From EB88 sp965199135 (GTDB lineage: Bacteria; Acidobacteriota; Terriglobia; Terriglobales; Acidobacteriaceae): a stretch of 64,000 nt of DNA. The notes below the pieces were generated by a model. It had not been told where the DNA came from, made no database searches, and saw only the letters and a list, made by a program, of their open reading frames with translations. The DNA lies in assembly GCA_965199135.1 (NCBI GenBank), contig OZ240685.1, forward strand, positions 1,550,001 through 1,614,000. Direction: 5' to 3'. A program made the translations under genes and the position numbers. Below, piece after piece: positions 44,351-53,080 of the stretch; position 1 is the stretch's first letter; every line of letters starts with the position of its first letter.

Positions 44351-45346
44351 CTACCGCGCGTACCGAGGTACCATGGCTGCCCCGAGCAGGCCGGAGTCGC
44401 TGCCGAGCACGGCGGGAAGCACGTTGCTGCGGCCCGGGTCGAACGTGTACTTGTCGTCTGGCATGGTGAGCCGGTAGACATAGCTGGCGCGTTCGAGTTC
44501 GAGAAACAGGGCCGGCGAAAACAGGTGCCAGGCTGCCGAAGCGCCTCCCCCGATGACATAGAGCGGCACATTCAGCGTGTTCACGAGACCGGCGAGGGAG
44601 AGCCCCAGCGCGCGTCCCACCGTGTCATAGACAATTAACGCGCCTTCATCGCCTTCTTCGGCGAAGTGCGCAACGTCGCGCGCCGTGACCTGCACGTTGC
44701 GATCGATCAGCTCGCGGGTGCGGGGCGAGCGGCCTTCGTAAGCGGTTTCACGCGCCATGCGGGCGATGCCGGTCGCGGAGGCAAACAGCTCCAGGCAGCC
44801 GCGGTTGCCGCAGGCGCAGGCTATGCCATCGGGCCAGACCGCAACGTGGCCGGCCTCGCCTGCCATGCCGCGGAAGCCATGCCAGATGTGGCCATCGAAG
44901 ATCAGGCCATTGCCAACGCCGGTGCCCAGGGTGAGCATGCAGAGCGACTCGACGTTGTAGCGGAGGCCCGCGCCGGCATGCGCTTCGGCAAGGGCCGCAG
45001 CATTGGCATCGCTTTCGATGATGACCGGGAGATCCAGCAGCGCTTCGAGCTCGGTCTTGAGCTCGAGTGCGTGGAAGCCGGGCAGGTTGGGAGGCTGGAG
45101 CAAGCGTCCCTCGGGGAGTTCAATCGGCCCCGGACTGCCGACGCCGATGCCGTCGAGCTCCCTGGTTCCGCCGCACTGATCGATCACGTGCCGGATAGCG
45201 GCTGCCATGTCGCCGAGAACAACCCCGGGGCCTTCACTGACGCGGGTCGAGATTGCCACCGTGGCCAGCTGTTCCCACTCTGAGGAATAGCCCGCAACAC
45301 GCAGGTTGGTACCACCCATATCTACGCCAACCGTGAACTTCGCCAT
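44351..45346 (-). CDS. ROK family glucokinase-like protein
   Basis: 331 residues from the ATG at about 45346 (MAKFTVGVDMGGTN); an upstream in-frame ATG is not supported. A ROK kinase phosphorylates hexoses with ATP. VGVDMGGTNLR is the phosphate motif, SDANAAALAEAH the catalytic Asp region, and the zinc-finger ROK signature reads GHVAVWPDGIACACGNRGCLE, with three of its Cys. The repressor next door suggests it feeds phosphorylated sugar to metabolism. A candidate operator lies 120 bases upstream. Confidence 0.88.
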   Translation of the reverse strand: MAKFTVGVDMGGTNLRVAGYSSEWEQLATVAISTRVSEGPGVVLGDMAAAIRHVIDQCGGTRELDGIGVGSPGPIELPEGRLLQPPNLPGFHALELKTELEALLDLPVIIESDANAAALAEAHAGAGLRYNVESLCMLTLGTGVGNGLIFDGHIWHGFRGMAGEAGHVAVWPDGIACACGNRGCLELFASATGIARMARETAYEGRSPRTRELIDRNVQVTARDVAHFAEEGDEGALIVYDTVGRALGLSLAGLVNTLNVPLYVIGGGASAAWHLFSPALFLELERASYVYRLTMPDDKYTFDPGRSNVLPAVLGSDSGLLGAAMVPRYAR

Positions 45347-45794
45347 CGAAAAGAACTGTCCCCATTTGAAAAAGTTTGCAGTGCCACTCGCAAGGGTACT
45401 ATGGCCCGGTGGTTTGCGTGTCCTGCCAGGGCGCATCCCCTGTACTGAAAATGGTGGAATGGTGCGAGTGGTAGCGTTTCCAACCATGGAGCGACTGCCC
45501 CGCATGAAGGCCGCCGAGCAGAAGCCACGGCATTGTGGCCAGGGAGAGAGGCGGGCTCCGTCGAAAGATCCAGACGCTGGTGCCCTATCGCCACGGAGAA
45601 GCTGGCGAGAGCGCCCAAGGGGTCAGTCCGGGTTTTTCGCCCCGGGTAGGTGTGAGTGAAATCGCTGTCTGTGACCGCCAGCTCTGAAGACTGTACTCGC
45701 GCAGGAGTTTCCTGCGGCGAAGCCGCTCTGGAATCTCGGGGGAGCTTGCCAGCCCGTAGGTTGCCGCGCTGCACCTCCGCTTGAAGCTCGCTGG
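45347..45794. other. Intergenic region upstream of the ROK gene
   Basis: About 450 bases between two minus-strand genes. It carries the candidate LacI-type operator at 45469-45482 and must contain the ROK promoter. I see no gene or RNA; the open frames here lack ribosome binding sites and family resemblance. Confidence 0.5.
45469..45482. promoter_or_regulatory. Candidate LacI-family operator
   Basis: TGGTAGCGTTTCCA is an imperfect palindrome centred on CG (TGGTAGC / TGGAAAC), the shape of LacI/CcpA-type operators. It lies about 120 bases upstream of the ROK kinase start, near where a promoter is expected, next to a gene for a LacI regulator. Confidence 0.5.
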
Positions 45795-46778
45795 TTAGTA
45801 GTGGCCGGAGATGATGTTCTCCGGCTGTTCTCCGCGTGCGATGCGTTCCAGTTGCTTGCCGACGAAGCGGTAAACCCGCTCGAGGAACAGGGGCGTTGAC
45901 CCGGCGATATGTGGGGTGAGCAGCAGCCCCGGCGCTTTCCACAAAGGATGACCGGCAGGGAGAGGCTCGGGGTCGGTGACGTCGAGTGCGGCGCGGATTT
46001 GGTGGGCGTTAAGCGCCTCAACCAGGGCGTCGGTATCGACAACCGCTCCACGGGCTGCGTTGACCAGCAGGGCGCCTCGGCGCATCAACGCAATCTCTTC
46101 CCGGCCGATCAGGTGGTGGGTCTCTGGAGTCAGCGGCGTGATCAAGACGACCACATCGGCTTCGGGAAGGAGCGTATGCAGCTGATCGGCGCCGGCGATG
46201 CCCTCGCGCGCCGTGCGCGCCAGCCGGAGGATGCGTCCCGGCTCAAAGGGGAGAAGCCGGTTTTCGATGGCCTTGCCGATGGAGCCGTAGCCGACGATCA
46301 GGATGGTCTTGCCCCAGATTTCTTCGACCAGCACCACGTTGCTTGACGGCTGAGGAACGCCATAAGTGGACTGCCAGTAGGCGTCAGCCTCGGCCCGGCC
46401 GCCCCATCGGCCTTCCCCCTGCAGGTCACGGTACAAGGGAAGCCATTTGAGCGCTGCAAGCATGGCAGTAACCGCCCACTCCGCGGTCGAGCTGTTGTGA
46501 ACGCCCTGCGCATTGCAGAGGATGACCCCCTGCGGGATCATCGGCTGGATGGTCTCGACGCCGGCAGAGACGGTCTGCACGTAGCGGGTCCGTATGTGCT
46601 GGAGTACGTCGGCAGCCTGCTTCCCGAACGACGGAGGGACCAGGACATCGACCGTAAGGCTGGTCGCTTCGCCGGGGGTATACCGGACCACCTCGACATC
46701 GCGGGGGAGGAAGCGGAGGAGCGAGTCCTCGACGGTGCTGGGGATGGCGATGCGAAGCTGCGCGGCGGGTTCTGTCAT
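45795..46778 (-). CDS. D-2-hydroxyacid dehydrogenase
   Basis: 327 residues. NAD-dependent oxidoreductase of the D-isomer 2-hydroxyacid family. IVGYGSIGKAIENRL is the Rossmann fingerprint. VNAARGAVVDTDALVEAL carries the active-site Arg, AALDVTDPEPLPAGHPLW the Glu region, and TPHIAGST the catalytic His. The substrate is not recognisable. The next upstream gene ends 12 bases before its start, so the two are probably co-transcribed. Confidence 0.92.
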   Translation of the reverse strand: MTEPAAQLRIAIPSTVEDSLLRFLPRDVEVVRYTPGEATSLTVDVLVPPSFGKQAADVLQHIRTRYVQTVSAGVETIQPMIPQGVILCNAQGVHNSSTAEWAVTAMLAALKWLPLYRDLQGEGRWGGRAEADAYWQSTYGVPQPSSNVVLVEEIWGKTILIVGYGSIGKAIENRLLPFEPGRILRLARTAREGIAGADQLHTLLPEADVVVLITPLTPETHHLIGREEIALMRRGALLVNAARGAVVDTDALVEALNAHQIRAALDVTDPEPLPAGHPLWKAPGLLLTPHIAGSTPLFLERVYRFVGKQLERIARGEQPENIISGHY

Positions 46779-46790
46779 GCGGGTTTCGGG

Positions 46791-47654
46791 CTAATCCTTC
46801 TGGTGGAAGATGGCGTTGTTGATGTCGGGCCAGAACTCCTGGAACATGTACGTTCCGCCGTCGATGATGACATTTTGCAGCCAGCGCTGACCGGTCTTGG
46901 TCCAGGTCTGATCCGCGCCAGGGTAGTACGCGGTCGAGATCCCGGAAGCAACGCCGGCACCGAGCACCTCCGAGATGTTGAAGGTGGGGCTGCCATCGTC
47001 GGCGCGCGTGATCAGGGTGCGGTCAAAGGCATACACTGCGCGCTTGAGGATATTGCCGCGGCCCAGCGTGTAGTAGCGGGAATCCTCGTGCGTGACCGAG
47101 GGAATGATCGCCTGCACCCAGAAGTTCTCATCGGTCTGGTCTGCGAGCGTATGCCAGTAATAACGGCCGAAGCCTGCGGCGCCCTGATGAAACTGGGGTT
47201 CGGAGTTGTTGGCCTGCGCGATCCCGGCGAGCGCGGCGTCGAAGATGAAGTCGGAGTAGTCGAAACTCTGCTGGACCGTGCTCGTGAACTTTTCTTTGAC
47301 CGTCTGGGGCGGCAGCTTGGTGTCTGCTGAAACAGCCCGGAAGTTCGGAATCACTCCGAGGATGCGCTTGGTCTGCTTGGGTTGGCCGCCATTATCCGGG
47401 TTGACCGGGCCATTTGGGGTCTGCTGTGTGGGCGTCGTCTGTTGCTCCACCTGGTGCGCATTGTTTTGCCGGGCCAGCACGGCCGAGGGCGCGTCTGGTA
47501 TCGCTGCGGTCGACGCAGTATCTGCGACCCGCTGCGCGTTGGCAGACAGGGCAACGCCGAGAAAGCAGGCGAGGACCGCCGAAGAGGTGCAAAAACGCGA
47601 TGCCTCGCAGGCGCGAGAAGCAAGGGAGCCAGAATTCATGCTTGTTGGATACAC
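46791..47654 (-). CDS. Exported hypothetical protein
   Basis: 287 residues from GTG 47654, chosen because aaggaagg lies a few bases upstream; ATG 47639 is the alternative. Signal peptide ends near LSANAQ. A Gln/Pro/Asn-rich linker follows (about 60-95), then a folded domain with KRILGVIPNFRAVS, FDAALAGIAQANN, GFGRYYWHTLAD and WVQAIIPSVTHEDSRYY. I see no catalytic motif. The composition (aromatic, alternating) fits an outer-membrane or periplasmic protein common in this bacterial group, though I cannot name a family. Confidence 0.65.
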   Translation of the reverse strand: MYPTSMNSGSLASRACEASRFCTSSAVLACFLGVALSANAQRVADTASTAAIPDAPSAVLARQNNAHQVEQQTTPTQQTPNGPVNPDNGGQPKQTKRILGVIPNFRAVSADTKLPPQTVKEKFTSTVQQSFDYSDFIFDAALAGIAQANNSEPQFHQGAAGFGRYYWHTLADQTDENFWVQAIIPSVTHEDSRYYTLGRGNILKRAVYAFDRTLITRADDGSPTFNISEVLGAGVASGISTAYYPGADQTWTKTGQRWLQNVIIDGGTYMFQEFWPDINNAIFHQKD

Positions 47655-47753
47655 AAACCTTCCTTGAGGGTGTGCAAAGTTCGGCGGCGAGTGATTACGA
47701 ACTGAACGCGGTGCCGTAGCTTGGACGTTCAGCCGGAGGGGGAAGACGCTTTA

Positions 47754-48929
47754 TTACTGCAAAAGCTTTGCCAGCGACTCAAGTCCGTCGGTGATTGCCG
47801 ACATCGGTACCGCATAACCCAGCCGTAGATGACCCTCGCCGTGAGGTCCAAAGACGGAGCCGGGGATGGTGGCGAAATGCGCCCGGTCCAGCAGCAGGGC
47901 GGCTGCCTCGCGGCTGCTGGGGGCTACACGGCGCACGTCAGGGAATGCATAGAACGCACCCTCGGGGAGCTCACAGGGCAGACCCAACGCCCGCAGCCCG
48001 CCGACGAGGAGGTCGCGGCGCTCGCGGTACTCCTCGCGACGGGCTTCGAGCGCGTTGCGTGGCGTCTTCAGCGCTTCCGCGGCGGCGTACTGGAGCGGCG
48101 TCGAGACGCCATTGGTCGAGTAGAGGACAAGCTTCCGGAGGCCGGACATCCACGGCTCGCCTGCGACCACATAGCCGACACGCCAGCCGGTCATGGCGTA
48201 GCTCTTCGAGAGCGTGTAGGTGGTGAGCGTGCGCTCCAGCATACCGGGCAGGGACGCAATCGAGACATGTTCGGCACCGTACACAAGGTCTTCGTACGCC
48301 TCGTCTGCGATGACAACCAGGTTCTCGCGGATTGCGACCGAGGCGACGGCCTCGGCATCATCGCGGTGGAAGACAAGCCCCGAGGGGTTCTGCGGCGTGT
48401 TGTAGTAGATCGCCCTGGTGCGGGGCGTGAGATACCGAGCGAGCGTCGCGGCAATGCCGTGCTCCCGTGCTTCGTCCGTAGGAACCAGCACCGGGACCGC
48501 CTGAGCGACGGCGATCATGTCGCGAATCGGCGTCCAGTAGGGCGAGAAGACGAGCACCTCGTCGCCTGGGTTGAGCGCGACCTGGAACGCGATGTAGAGG
48601 GCGTGCGCCCCGCCCGCGGTGACCAGCACATGCTCGATCGAGACATCGAGCTGATTGAAGCTCCGCAGCTTGGTCGCGATCAGCTCGCGCAGCGGGAGGA
48701 TGCCGGACGAAGGCGCGTAGCGGGTCTGGTTGTGTGTGAGCGCGTGTATGGCCGCGTACTTGATCGGCTCGGGCGTCTCAAAGAAGGGTTCGCCGCCGTG
48801 AAAGGCATGCACCGGCTCACCGGCCTCGCGCAGGGCCAGCACCTTGTTCCGGATCTGGACAATGTCGGAGAAGCCCACGTCCTGGAGACGGTCTGCGACC
48901 TGGAGCGTGTGGAGCGTGGTGTCTGGCAT
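47754..48929 (-). CDS. Pyridoxal-phosphate aminotransferase, class I/II
   Basis: 391 residues from ATG 48929 (RBS ggagg six bases upstream; a longer open frame exists but is not needed). Transfers amino groups between an amino acid and a 2-oxo acid. NTPQNPSG, ADEAYEDLVYG and the PLP-lysine segment TYTLSKSYAMTGWRVGY are typical of AspC-type subgroup I enzymes. The C-terminal GAFYAFPDVR contributes to substrate binding. The amino-acid substrate cannot be told. It stands alone, with its promoter towards the small gene at 49081. Confidence 0.9.
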   Translation of the reverse strand: MPDTTLHTLQVADRLQDVGFSDIVQIRNKVLALREAGEPVHAFHGGEPFFETPEPIKYAAIHALTHNQTRYAPSSGILPLRELIATKLRSFNQLDVSIEHVLVTAGGAHALYIAFQVALNPGDEVLVFSPYWTPIRDMIAVAQAVPVLVPTDEAREHGIAATLARYLTPRTRAIYYNTPQNPSGLVFHRDDAEAVASVAIRENLVVIADEAYEDLVYGAEHVSIASLPGMLERTLTTYTLSKSYAMTGWRVGYVVAGEPWMSGLRKLVLYSTNGVSTPLQYAAAEALKTPRNALEARREEYRERRDLLVGGLRALGLPCELPEGAFYAFPDVRRVAPSSREAAALLLDRAHFATIPGSVFGPHGEGHLRLGYAVPMSAITDGLESLAKLLQ

Positions 48930-49080
48930 GGTGAAGCCTCCGTTGAGCTGGGTGCTGCGGCATTTTCCTGGTCCCGCGTGACGCGCAGGCTCTTCCACTA
49001 TGGCCTTTCGCGACGGAAAAGCCACGCGCGCTGTTCTTCTGCCTCTCCACCAGAGGGGAAATGCCTTAGGCTGATCAAGT

Positions 49081-49260
49081 ATGCGGCTTTGGATGATCTG
49101 GGCGGTGCTTGCGGTGCTGTGGGCGTTGCAGGCAGCTGCTGCGCTGTTGGTTCACCGCGAACGTCCTGCGGTGGTCATGTTCGGGATGGCGTTCCTGTTT
49201 GCGGTGGTTGGCGGGATTGTGCGCCGCCGGACTGCCATTGCGGACAGCAGGCGGCCTTAG
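49081..49260 (+). CDS. Small two-span membrane protein
   Basis: A 59-codon open frame from ATG 49081 to TAG 49258-49260, with a clean hydrophobic pattern: residues 3-22 (LWMIWAVLAVLWALQAAAAL) and 33-48 (VVMFGMAFLFAVVGGI) with VHRERP between and basic RRR at the end. It lacks a strong Shine-Dalgarno, so translation is not certain. No family recognised. It ends 8 bases before the hisA stop on the other strand. Confidence 0.5.
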   Translation: MRLWMIWAVLAVLWALQAAAALLVHRERPAVVMFGMAFLFAVVGGIVRRRTAIADSRRP

Positions 49261-49268
49261 CTGTTGAC

Positions 49269-49943
49269 TTAGGCCCGAATCAGGCCGGTGTAGACAGCCA
49301 TGCCGGCCACGGCATCTACGCCGAGCCGGTCGAGCGCGTCGATCTCTTGCTGCTCCCGAATGCCCCCGGCAACGATCAGGGTGCGCCCGGTCAGCGCGCG
49401 GAGCCGCTCGGCGACAGGAAGTGGAAAGCCCTGCAGCGTGCCTTCCGTGTCGACATGGGTGTAGAGAAAGCCGCCACAGTATGGCTCAAGGGCGTGGATC
49501 GCGTCATCCGGGGTGAGCGCTGTTTCCTCGCGCCAGCCACGAATAGCGATCCGTCCATTCTTCGTGTCGATGCTGGCAAAAAAGTGTTCGCTGCCCATGC
49601 TCTCGGCGATCTCCGCGGCGAGCGCCGTATCGACGCCATCCGGCGGAAACAAGGCCGAGCCAAAGATCACGCGCTTGACCCCCAGATCGAGCAGCGCCTG
49701 CGCCTGCTGCGGGGTACGGACACCGCCGCCGACCTGGACGGGCAGCTCGCGCGCAATCCGCGCGATCAGGGCCTGGTTGTTGCCCTCTCGCTTCGCCGCG
49801 TCGAGGTCGATCAGCTGCACGAGCGGATAGCCACGAAAGCGATCGATCCAGTAGTCGAAGTCATCGGACGCGATGCGCAGCTCTTCGCCCTGCACCAGCT
49901 GCACGATACGGCCGCCCATAAGGTCGATCGCCGGGATCAGCAT
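49269..49943 (-). CDS. hisA: Phosphoribosylformimino-AICAR phosphate isomerase
   Basis: 224 residues, the Amadori isomerase of histidine synthesis (ProFAR to PRFAR). IPAIDLMGGRIVQLVQG at the N-terminus holds the catalytic Asp, and YTHVDTEGTLQGF the second Asp. VQVGGGVR and VAGGI are the phosphate-binding loops. Slightly short for HisA (about 240). It is the last gene of the operon and overlaps hisF by 7 bases. Confidence 0.95.
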   Translation of the reverse strand: MLIPAIDLMGGRIVQLVQGEELRIASDDFDYWIDRFRGYPLVQLIDLDAAKREGNNQALIARIARELPVQVGGGVRTPQQAQALLDLGVKRVIFGSALFPPDGVDTALAAEIAESMGSEHFFASIDTKNGRIAIRGWREETALTPDDAIHALEPYCGGFLYTHVDTEGTLQGFPLPVAERLRALTGRTLIVAGGIREQQEIDALDRLGVDAVAGMAVYTGLIRA

Positions 49944-50707
49944 GGGAGCCTTACCGCGACGCCTTCGCGGGCGAGTTCCGCTTTGAGCGCGCGCGCGCTC
50001 GAGACGCCGAAGTGGAAGATGCTCGCGGCGAGTGCTGCATCGGCATGGCCGCGTTTGAAAACGTCGGCGAAGTGCGCCGCCTTGCCGGCGCCGCCCGAGG
50101 CGATGACCGGGATCTGCACCGCATCGCTCACGGCTGCGGTGAGCGCGCAGTCGAACCCCGCGCGGGTGCCGTCTGCGTCCATGCTGGTGAGCAGGATCTC
50201 GCCTGCGCCGCGCCCTTCGGCCTCACGCGCCCACTCGACTGCCTTGCGGCCCGTGGGTTTGCGGCCGCCGCTGACGTAGACTTCGGCGTCCTCGGGCGAG
50301 CCACCTGCGCGTCGTGCGTCGATGGCAACAACCACGGCCTGCGCGCCGAAGCGGCGGCCAATCGCATCGATGAGCTCGGGAGACGCAAGCGCGGCAGAGT
50401 TGATGGAGACCTTGTCTGCGCCGGCATCGAAGACCGCGGTCGCGTCGTCACTGGTGCGGATGCCACCACCCACAGCAAAGGGAATGAAGAGCCGCTGTGC
50501 GGTGCGTTGTACGGTGTCGAGCAGCGTGCCGCGGCCTTCGTGGGTCGCCGTGATGTCGAGCAGGACGATCTCGTCTGCGCCTTCGAGTGCGTGGCGGGCA
50601 GCAAGCTCGGCCGGGTCGCCGGCGTCGATGATGTCTTCGAACTGAATGCCCTTGACGACGCGTCCGTCGCGGACGTCGAGGCAGGCGATGATGCGCTTGG
50701 TCAGCAT
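49937..50707 (-). CDS. hisF: Imidazole glycerol-phosphate synthase, cyclase subunit
   Basis: 256 residues. LTKRIIACLDVRDGRVVKG carries the first catalytic Asp, and LLTSMDADGTRAGFD the second. VGGGIRTSDDA and SGGAGKAAHF bind phosphate. With HisH it converts PRFAR plus ammonia to imidazole glycerol phosphate and AICAR. It starts 2 bases after the hisH stop, so translation is coupled. Confidence 0.96.
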   Translation of the reverse strand: MLTKRIIACLDVRDGRVVKGIQFEDIIDAGDPAELAARHALEGADEIVLLDITATHEGRGTLLDTVQRTAQRLFIPFAVGGGIRTSDDATAVFDAGADKVSINSAALASPELIDAIGRRFGAQAVVVAIDARRAGGSPEDAEVYVSGGRKPTGRKAVEWAREAEGRGAGEILLTSMDADGTRAGFDCALTAAVSDAVQIPVIASGGAGKAAHFADVFKRGHADAALAASIFHFGVSSARALKAELAREGVAVRLPC

Positions 50708-50709
50708 GC

Positions 50710-51315
50710 CTAGAGCCTCATGAAGTTTGCGAGCAGTGTCAGACCAGCGGTGCCGGATTTCTCCGGGTGGAACTGGACGCCCATGATGTTGTCGCGTTCG
50801 ACGATGGCGGTAAAGCCACCGCCGTAGTTACAGATGCCAGTAGTCTCCGGGACAACCGGGGCGCGGTAAGCGTGCGTGAAATAGACGTGCTCCCCATCAC
50901 GGATGCCCTCAGTAAGCGACGTCGCCTTTGCGATCGTGACGGAGTTCCAGCCGACGTGCGGGCACTTCAACGAGAGGTCATCGAAGCGGGCGCACTCGCC
51001 CTCGAATGCTCCGAGACCTGCTACTGCAGGAGCCTCCGTGCTGCCGGCGAAGAGCCACTGCAGGCCGACGCAGATGCCGAGAAAGGCAACGCCGCTGGCG
51101 GTTTGCTCGCGGACAGCCTGTTCCAGACCCTTTTCACGCAGGTGCGCTGTCGCGGCAAAGTGGCCGACGCCAGGCAGCACAATCTTGTCTGCGTGGCGCA
51201 CAACTGCCGGATCTTCTGTGACGATCAGTTCTTCGCCGGTGACAGATTGGGCCGCACGGAGCGACTTGAGCACGCTCGTCAGATTGCCGGCCTTGTAGTC
51301 GACGACTGCGATCAC
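50710..51315 (-). CDS. hisH: Imidazole glycerol-phosphate synthase, glutaminase subunit
   Basis: 201 residues from GTG 51315, which overlaps the hisB stop (GTGA); the longer open frame is antisense noise. IAVVDYKAGNLTSV is the HisH start. GICVGLQWLF supplies the nucleophile Cys, in the class I amidotransferase position. GVQFHPEKSG supplies His and Glu. The ammonia goes through HisF. RBS aagggg. Confidence 0.95.
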   Translation of the reverse strand: MIAVVDYKAGNLTSVLKSLRAAQSVTGEELIVTEDPAVVRHADKIVLPGVGHFAATAHLREKGLEQAVREQTASGVAFLGICVGLQWLFAGSTEAPAVAGLGAFEGECARFDDLSLKCPHVGWNSVTIAKATSLTEGIRDGEHVYFTHAYRAPVVPETTGICNYGGGFTAIVERDNIMGVQFHPEKSGTAGLTLLANFMRL

Positions 51316-51998
51316 AACAGCCCCTTGGTGGAGGGCAGCATCTCGCCGAGCTGGCGATCGCGCGAGCAGGCGACCCGCAGCGCGCGGGCGAACGCTTTGA
51401 AGATCGCCTCCAGCTTGTGATGGTTCGAGCGGCCGTACATCGTCTTCAGGTGTACATTCGCGCGGGCACCGCGGGCAAAGCCGTCGAAGAAATCTTCCAC
51501 CAGCTCGGACTGGAGATCGCCAACGAGCTCGGTGCGTACCTTGGTCTTGATCTTGCATGCGACGCGTCCGCTGAGATCGATCGCAGCGATAGCGAGGGTT
51601 TCATCCATCGGCATCAGGAAGTATCCCGCGCGCATGATGCCCTTCTTCTCGCCGAGTGCCTGGTCGAACGCCTCGCCGAGCGCGATGCCCACGTCCTCGA
51701 CCGTGTGGTGCTGATCCACATCAAGGTCGCCTGTGCAGAGAAGCTCCAGATCAAATGCGCCGTGGCGAGTGAACAGCTCCAGCATGTGATCGAAGAAGCG
51801 GATGCCGGTCTTCACGTCGTAGCGGCCGCTGCCTTCGACCGTGAGGCGAAGGCGGATCCTGGTCTCGGTGGTATCCCGGTCGATCGCAGCGGTCCGCTTC
51901 TGCGGTGTCTCGCCCGCGGCAGGGGACGCAGGCTTGCGGTCGCGCACCGTGGCGCGCCCGGGTGTTGCTGGTGTTTCTTTGGGAGTCATTGCTTTCAT
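51312..51998 (-). CDS. hisB: Imidazoleglycerol-phosphate dehydratase
   Basis: 228 residues, about 30 more than the plain enzyme because of a Pro/Thr/Arg-rich N-terminal extension. The manganese-binding His clusters are visible: FFDHMLELFTRHG, VDQHHTVEDVG and GRSNHHKLEAIF. It has the dehydratase only, without the HisB-type histidinol-phosphatase domain of enterics. ATG overlaps the hisC stop (ATGA). Confidence 0.95.
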   Translation of the reverse strand: MKAMTPKETPATPGRATVRDRKPASPAAGETPQKRTAAIDRDTTETRIRLRLTVEGSGRYDVKTGIRFFDHMLELFTRHGAFDLELLCTGDLDVDQHHTVEDVGIALGEAFDQALGEKKGIMRAGYFLMPMDETLAIAAIDLSGRVACKIKTKVRTELVGDLQSELVEDFFDGFARGARANVHLKTMYGRSNHHKLEAIFKAFARALRVACSRDRQLGEMLPSTKGLL

Positions 51999-53080
51999 CG
52001 TAGCGCCTCGCTCTTCTGCAGCGTCGCGAGCACGGTGCGCAGCGCGGCGTGGCTCCGGTGCATTTGCTCGCGTGTACCGATCGTGATGCGCACGCAGCCA
52101 TCGCAGCCCGGGTCAGCAGAGCGGTCGCGCACAAGCACTCCCTCGGCGTGCATCGCCTCGCAGAACCGGCGGTGTTCCGCGCCGATCTCGAGGAGTATGA
52201 AGTTTGCCTCGGAGGGCCAGGTGCGCAGTCCGAGTTCTGCGCAGACTGCGTAGAACTCTGTGCGCGCAGCCTTCACTTCGGCGACGTACCAGTCGAGATA
52301 GTCGGTGTCGCGAAGCGCGGGCGGGAGGCAGGTGAGCGCGAGCGTGTTCACGCTGTAGGGCGAGATCACGCGCCGCATCCAGTGCATGGCCTCGGGCGCA
52401 GCAGCCAGGAGGCCCAGTCGCAGGCCAGCCAGGCCGTAGGCCTTTGAGAACGTGCGCGCGACGACCAGGTTCGGATACTCCGCGCTCCCGACACGGTCCA
52501 TCACGGTCTCGCCGAAGAAGTGGAAGTAAGCTTCGTCGGCAAGCACCATTGCGTGGGGCGCGTGGCGTGCAATCTCGAGGATCTGTTCCCGGTGGAGAAC
52601 CGATCCGGTCGGGCTGTTCGGGTTGGCGAGCGCGAGGATGCGCGTCTTCGGCGTGATCGCTGCGAGCACCTGGTCAAATGGAAAGCCGAAGTCTGCGCGG
52701 TTCGCCTGCACTCGAACGAGGGTGGCCCCGGTTGCCGACGCATACACCTCGTACATGGAGTAGGTCGGCACAGGCAGGAGGATCTCATCCCCCTCGTCAA
52801 GGTAGGTTTGCGCGAGCACGTGGATCGCTTCGTCCACGCCGTTTGTGAGCAGCACCTGCCCGGGAGGCAGGCCGAGATGCGCAGCCACTTCGGCCTCGAC
52901 AGGGCCGCGTTCCGGGTAACGCGTAAGGTCGCCTGTTGTGACCTGTGCGAGTGCTTCGCGGACGCGTGGCGAACAACTCAGCGTGTTCTCGTTGAAGTCG
53001 AGACGCAGCCCGTCGCGGCCGCCGAGCGGCGGGTGGTACTGCTTCATCTCGCGGACGATGCGACGGGGCTCGGGTGTCAT
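51995..53080 (-). CDS. hisC: Histidinol-phosphate aminotransferase
   Basis: 361 residues from ATG 53080, which overlaps the hisD stop (ATGA). Class II PLP aminotransferase: LDFNENTLSCSP near the N-terminus, ANPNSPTGS, LADEAYFHFF and the lysine region ARTFSKAYGLAGLRLG. It follows the usual HisC length. Confidence 0.95.
   Translation of the reverse strand: MTPEPRRIVREMKQYHPPLGGRDGLRLDFNENTLSCSPRVREALAQVTTGDLTRYPERGPVEAEVAAHLGLPPGQVLLTNGVDEAIHVLAQTYLDEGDEILLPVPTYSMYEVYASATGATLVRVQANRADFGFPFDQVLAAITPKTRILALANPNSPTGSVLHREQILEIARHAPHAMVLADEAYFHFFGETVMDRVGSAEYPNLVVARTFSKAYGLAGLRLGLLAAAPEAMHWMRRVISPYSVNTLALTCLPPALRDTDYLDWYVAEVKAARTEFYAVCAELGLRTWPSEANFILLEIGAEHRRFCEAMHAEGVLVRDRSADPGCDGCVRITIGTREQMHRSHAALRTVLATLQKSEALR

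Noticed and set aside
47829..50279. Open frame of about 800 codons antisense to the aminotransferase, hisA and hisF
   Set aside because: It runs across three recognised genes on the other strand, with shadow composition.
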